Source: Pantoea piersonii
GTDB taxonomy: Bacteria > Pseudomonadota > Gammaproteobacteria > Enterobacterales > Enterobacteriaceae
Direction of reading: 5' to 3'
Length of the DNA stretch: 64,000 nucleotides
Assembly: GCF_003612015.1 (NCBI RefSeq)
Contig: NZ_RARB01000001.1
Coordinates: forward strand, 806,001 to 870,000
In this document: positions 61,370 through 64,000 of the stretch, in pieces
How positions within the stretch are numbered: position 1 is the first letter of the stretch
Layout of the letters: every line of letters starts with the position of its first letter
Program-made: the position numbers and the translations under genes
Notes under the pieces: generated by a model
Told to the model about the DNA's origin: nothing
Database searches by the model: none
What the model saw: only the letters and a program-made list of their open reading frames with translations

Positions 61370-64000
61370 ATGAAGCAACGGCTGCTGGTGGTGGGTAACG
61401 GCATGGCGGGAATGCGCATGGTGGAAAGCCTGCTGCGCCTCGCGCCGGATCGTTACGCCATCACGGTGATCGGACGCGAGCCGCACGGCAACTATAACCG
61501 CGTGCTGCTCTCGCCGGTGCTGGCGGGTGAGAAAAGCTTCGAGGAGACGCTGATTCACACGCGCGACTGGTACCGGCGACAGGGCGTCACGCTGCTGGCG
61601 GGCGAAACGGTGCAGGCGGTCGATCTCGCTGCGCGTCGGCTCCGCACCGATCGGCGCGCGCTGGCGTGGGATCGGCTGGTGTTTGCCACCGGATCGCGCC
61701 CGCGGCTGCCCGCCATACCCGGCATTGCGCAGCCGCAGGTCTACGGCTTTCGCACAAAAGAGGATGTCGATGCGCTGCTGGCCGGCGCGGGGCCGGTGGT
61801 GGTGCTGGGCGGCGGCTTTCTCGGTATTGAGGCCGCTGCCGCGCTGTGCGCGCAGGGGCGCGAGGTGACGCTGCTGCACCATAAAGCCTGGCTGCTGGAT
61901 CGCCAGCTGGATGCCCAGGCGGGGGCGCTGCTGTGCAGGCAGCTGGAATCGCGCGGCCTGCGCGTGGAGCTTAACAGCGGACTGGCTGAGGTGACCGCAG
62001 CGGGTGTCGTGCTGGCAGACGGCCGCACGCTGCCCGCCGCGCAGGTGGTGATCGCCATCGGCGTTGAACCAGAGATCGCCGTCGCGGCGGCGGCGGGCGT
62101 GCCCTGTCGACGCGGCATCGTAGTGAATCGCCAGCTGCGCAGCGCGCGACCCGACGTCTACGCGCTCGGCGAATGCTGCGAAATCAGCGGCGAAACCTTT
62201 GGCCTGGTGGCGCCCTGTCTGGCGCAGGCAGACGTGCTGGCGGCGCAGCTGGCCGATCGGCCGATCGCTGATTTTCGTTACCAGGAAAGCGGCACCCGCC
62301 TCAAGGTGAGCGGCATCTCGCTGTTCAGCGCGGGCGATATTCGCGAGGCGGAGAGCTGCACCAGCTTCGATCCTCTCTCCGGCGACTATCGCCGTCTGTT
62401 TCTGCGCGACGGTCGCCTGTGCGGCGTGCTGCTTTACGGCGACTGCCAGCAGGCCGCGCCGCTGCTGGCAAAACTTCAGGCGGGCGAAAACGCCGCTCTT
62501 CATACCCTTTTTGATAATCAACCCGAAGCGCAGCCGCAGGCTGCAGGAAGCCCGATGATGAGTAAACCGGTATTAGCCGTGGTCGGTCACGGCATGGTCA
62601 GTCACCATTTCCTTGAGCAGCTGGTGGCGCGCGCGCTGCATCAGCGCTATCACATCGTGGTCTACGGCGAAGAGCGGCAGCCCGCCTATGACCGCGTGCA
62701 TCTCTCCTCCTTTTTCGACGGCAAAAGCGCGGCGGATTTATCGCTGGTCGATGAGAACTTTTTTGCCGCGCACGGCATAGAACTGCGCAGCGGCTGTCAG
62801 GTCGTCGCTATCGATCGTCAGCAGCGCAGCCTGCGCGACAGCCGCGGCGACGAGCTGGCATGGGACAAGCTGGTGCTCGCCACCGGCTCACGCGCCTTTG
62901 TGCCGCCGATCCCCGGCCACGACGACGCGCGCTGCTTCGTCTACCGCACGCTGGACGATCTCGACGCCATCTCCGCGTGCGCGCGCGGCAGCCGTCGCGG
63001 CGTGGTGATCGGCGGCGGCCTGCTGGGGCTGGAGGCGGCCAACGCGCTGCGTCAGCTCGGGCTGGAGACGCATGTGGTCGAGTTCGCGCCGCGCCTGATG
63101 GCGGTGCAGCTGGATGAGGGCGGTGCGCAGATGCTGCGGCGGAAAATCGACGCGCTCGGCGTGCAGGTGCATACCGCTAAGCAGACGCAGCGCATCGACC
63201 GCCAGGCAGACGGCAGCCTGACGCTGCACTTCGCCGACGGCGAAACCCTGTCCACCGATCTGCTGCTCTTCTCGGCGGGCATCCGTCCGCGCGACGAGCT
63301 GGCGCGCGAGGCGGGATTAACCCTCGGCCCGCGCGGCGGCATTGAGATCAATGACCTCTGCCAGACCAGCGACGACGCGGTGTTCGCCATCGGCGAGTGC
63401 GCGCTCTGGAACGGGCAGGTCTTCGGCCTGGTGGCACCCGGCTACCAGATGGCGCGGGTGCTGGCCGGGCACCTCGCCGACGAGGCGAGCGCCTTTAGCG
63501 GCGCGGATATGAGCACCCGTCTCAAGCTGCTTGGCGTGGAAGTCGCCTCGTTCGGCGATGCGCATGGCCGCACTCCAGGCAGTCAGAGCTACTACTGGAC
63601 TGACGAACCCAAAGGCGTCTACAAGAAAATTGTGGTGTGCGGCGACGGTAAGAGCCTGCTTGGTGGCGTCCTGGTGGGCGACAGCGGCGACTACAGCACG
63701 CTGCTGCAGCTAATGCTGAATCAGATGGCGCTGCCCGATGCGCCGGAGAGCCTGATCCTGCCCGCGCTGGCGGGCGCGCCGGCCCGCACATCGGGCGTGG
63801 CGGCGCTGCCTGAGAGCGCCCAGGTCTGCTCCTGCCATAACGTCAGCAAGGGCGACATCTGCGCCGCCGTGCAGAGTGGCTGCGGCGATCTGGCGGCGGT
63901 GAAGCAGTGCACCCGTGCGGCCACCGGCTGCGGCGGCTGCTCAGCGCTGGTCAAACAGGTTATGGAGAGCGAGCTGGCGAACCTCGGCGTCGAGGTGAAA
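61370..64000 (+). CDS. nasC-nasB: NasC-NasB fusion: nitrate reductase FAD subunit joined to assimilatory nitrite reductase, 3' end outside window
   Basis: One uninterrupted frame from ATG 61370 to the window edge (877 codons). Residues 1 to about 395 resemble NasC, the FAD/NADH electron-transfer subunit of assimilatory nitrate reductase (VVGNGMAGMRMVESLL, PHGNYNRVLLSPVLAG, VVVLGGGFLGIEAAAAL). After a linker (DNQPEAQPQAAGSP), a second protein opens with MMSKPVLAVVGHGMVSHHFL and matches NirB/NasB: NAD site GVVIGGGLLGLEAANAL and the [2Fe-2S] BFD-like Cys cluster (VCSCHNVS ... CTRAATGCGGC). An AGGAAG ribosome binding site 6 bases before the internal ATGs would still allow separate NasB synthesis. 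The sirohaem domain should follow beyond the edge. Confidence 0.85.
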   Translation, partial: MKQRLLVVGNGMAGMRMVESLLRLAPDRYAITVIGREPHGNYNRVLLSPVLAGEKSFEETLIHTRDWYRRQGVTLLAGETVQAVDLAARRLRTDRRALAWDRLVFATGSRPRLPAIPGIAQPQVYGFRTKEDVDALLAGAGPVVVLGGGFLGIEAAAALCAQGREVTLLHHKAWLLDRQLDAQAGALLCRQLESRGLRVELNSGLAEVTAAGVVLADGRTLPAAQVVIAIGVEPEIAVAAAAGVPCRRGIVVNRQLRSARPDVYALGECCEISGETFGLVAPCLAQADVLAAQLADRPIADFRYQESGTRLKVSGISLFSAGDIREAESCTSFDPLSGDYRRLFLRDGRLCGVLLYGDCQQAAPLLAKLQAGENAALHTLFDNQPEAQPQAAGSPMMSKPVLAVVGHGMVSHHFLEQLVARALHQRYHIVVYGEERQPAYDRVHLSSFFDGKSAADLSLVDENFFAAHGIELRSGCQVVAIDRQQRSLRDSRGDELAWDKLVLATGSRAFVPPIPGHDDARCFVYRTLDDLDAISACARGSRRGVVIGGGLLGLEAANALRQLGLETHVVEFAPRLMAVQLDEGGAQMLRRKIDALGVQVHTAKQTQRIDRQADGSLTLHFADGETLSTDLLLFSAGIRPRDELAREAGLTLGPRGGIEINDLCQTSDDAVFAIGECALWNGQVFGLVAPGYQMARVLAGHLADEASAFSGADMSTRLKLLGVEVASFGDAHGRTPGSQSYYWTDEPKGVYKKIVVCGDGKSLLGGVLVGDSGDYSTLLQLMLNQMALPDAPESLILPALAGAPARTSGVAALPESAQVCSCHNVSKGDICAAVQSGCGDLAAVKQCTRAATGCGGCSALVKQVMESELANLGVEVK

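Noticed and set aside
61154-62521. Long open frame (455 codons) on the minus strand across the nasD end and the NasC region
   Set aside because: It is the antisense shadow of GC-rich coding sequence. The plus frame shows FAD and NAD binding motifs and fits the nas operon; the minus frame is rich in Arg, Gln and His with no motif.

Overview
The window is a chromosomal segment of a GC-rich enteric bacterium. Gene order matches Enterobacterales: ycgR-ymgE-treA, ghrA-ycdX-ycdY, ychF-pth-ychH-prs-ispE-lolB / hemA-prfA-prmC-sirB2-sirB1-kdsA-chaA-chaB-chaC, and a nas operon. The protein sequences, the IS1222-like insertion sequence and the type VI secretion remnant suggest Erwiniaceae (Pantoea, Mixta or Erwinia); I cannot name the species from sequence alone.

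Layout. 1-13.9 kb holds ordinary metabolic and housekeeping genes: a sugar kinase cut by the window edge, an MscS channel, the c-di-GMP flagellar brake ycgR behind a near-consensus sigma-28 promoter, ymgE with a sigma-S type -10, periplasmic trehalase, ghrA-ycdX-ycdY, a CoA transferase, an EamA exporter, a glutamine amidotransferase, a methyltransferase and an aldehyde dehydrogenase. 14.1-24.2 kb is a compact fumarate-respiration module: class I fumarase, a DASS dicarboxylate carrier, a three-domain soluble NADH:fumarate reductase with a flavinylation motif, the ApbE flavin transferase that should modify it, and the DcuSR two-component system, with a perfect FNR box in the divergent promoter region.

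24.6-34.2 kb is an AT-rich genomic island that appears to have entered at the 3' end of ychF. A short direct repeat and a duplicated terminator mark both ends. It carries two broken P4-type integrases, a 3' fragment of tRNA-Thr(CGU), a decayed IS1222-like element, an orphan PD-(D/E)XK protein, and an intact pair of reverse transcriptases with a downstream structured RNA. I read this last set as a DRT3 anti-phage system (drt3a, drt3b, ncRNA), including an ACACAC stretch that could be the template. It is the most interesting locus here.

34.2-47.3 kb returns to the conserved core. 47.4-56.4 kb is one leftward operon of type VI secretion regulatory and membrane genes (kinase, phosphatase, FHA protein, TagF, a C-terminally short TssM, TssL with an OmpA domain, an SH3-like lipoprotein) without any sheath, tube, baseplate, ClpV or TssJ gene next to it. 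56.8-64 kb is the nitrate assimilation locus: nasR with its own sigma-54 promoter, a sigma-54 promoter plus ANTAR-type hairpin and attenuator in front of nasF, the nitrate ABC transporter, and then a single open frame that joins a NasC-like reductase to NasB and runs off the window.

Starts were chosen by eye from ribosome binding sites and family lengths. Regulatory sites are motif matches only. Repeats, hairpins and pseudogene lesions were read directly from the bases.
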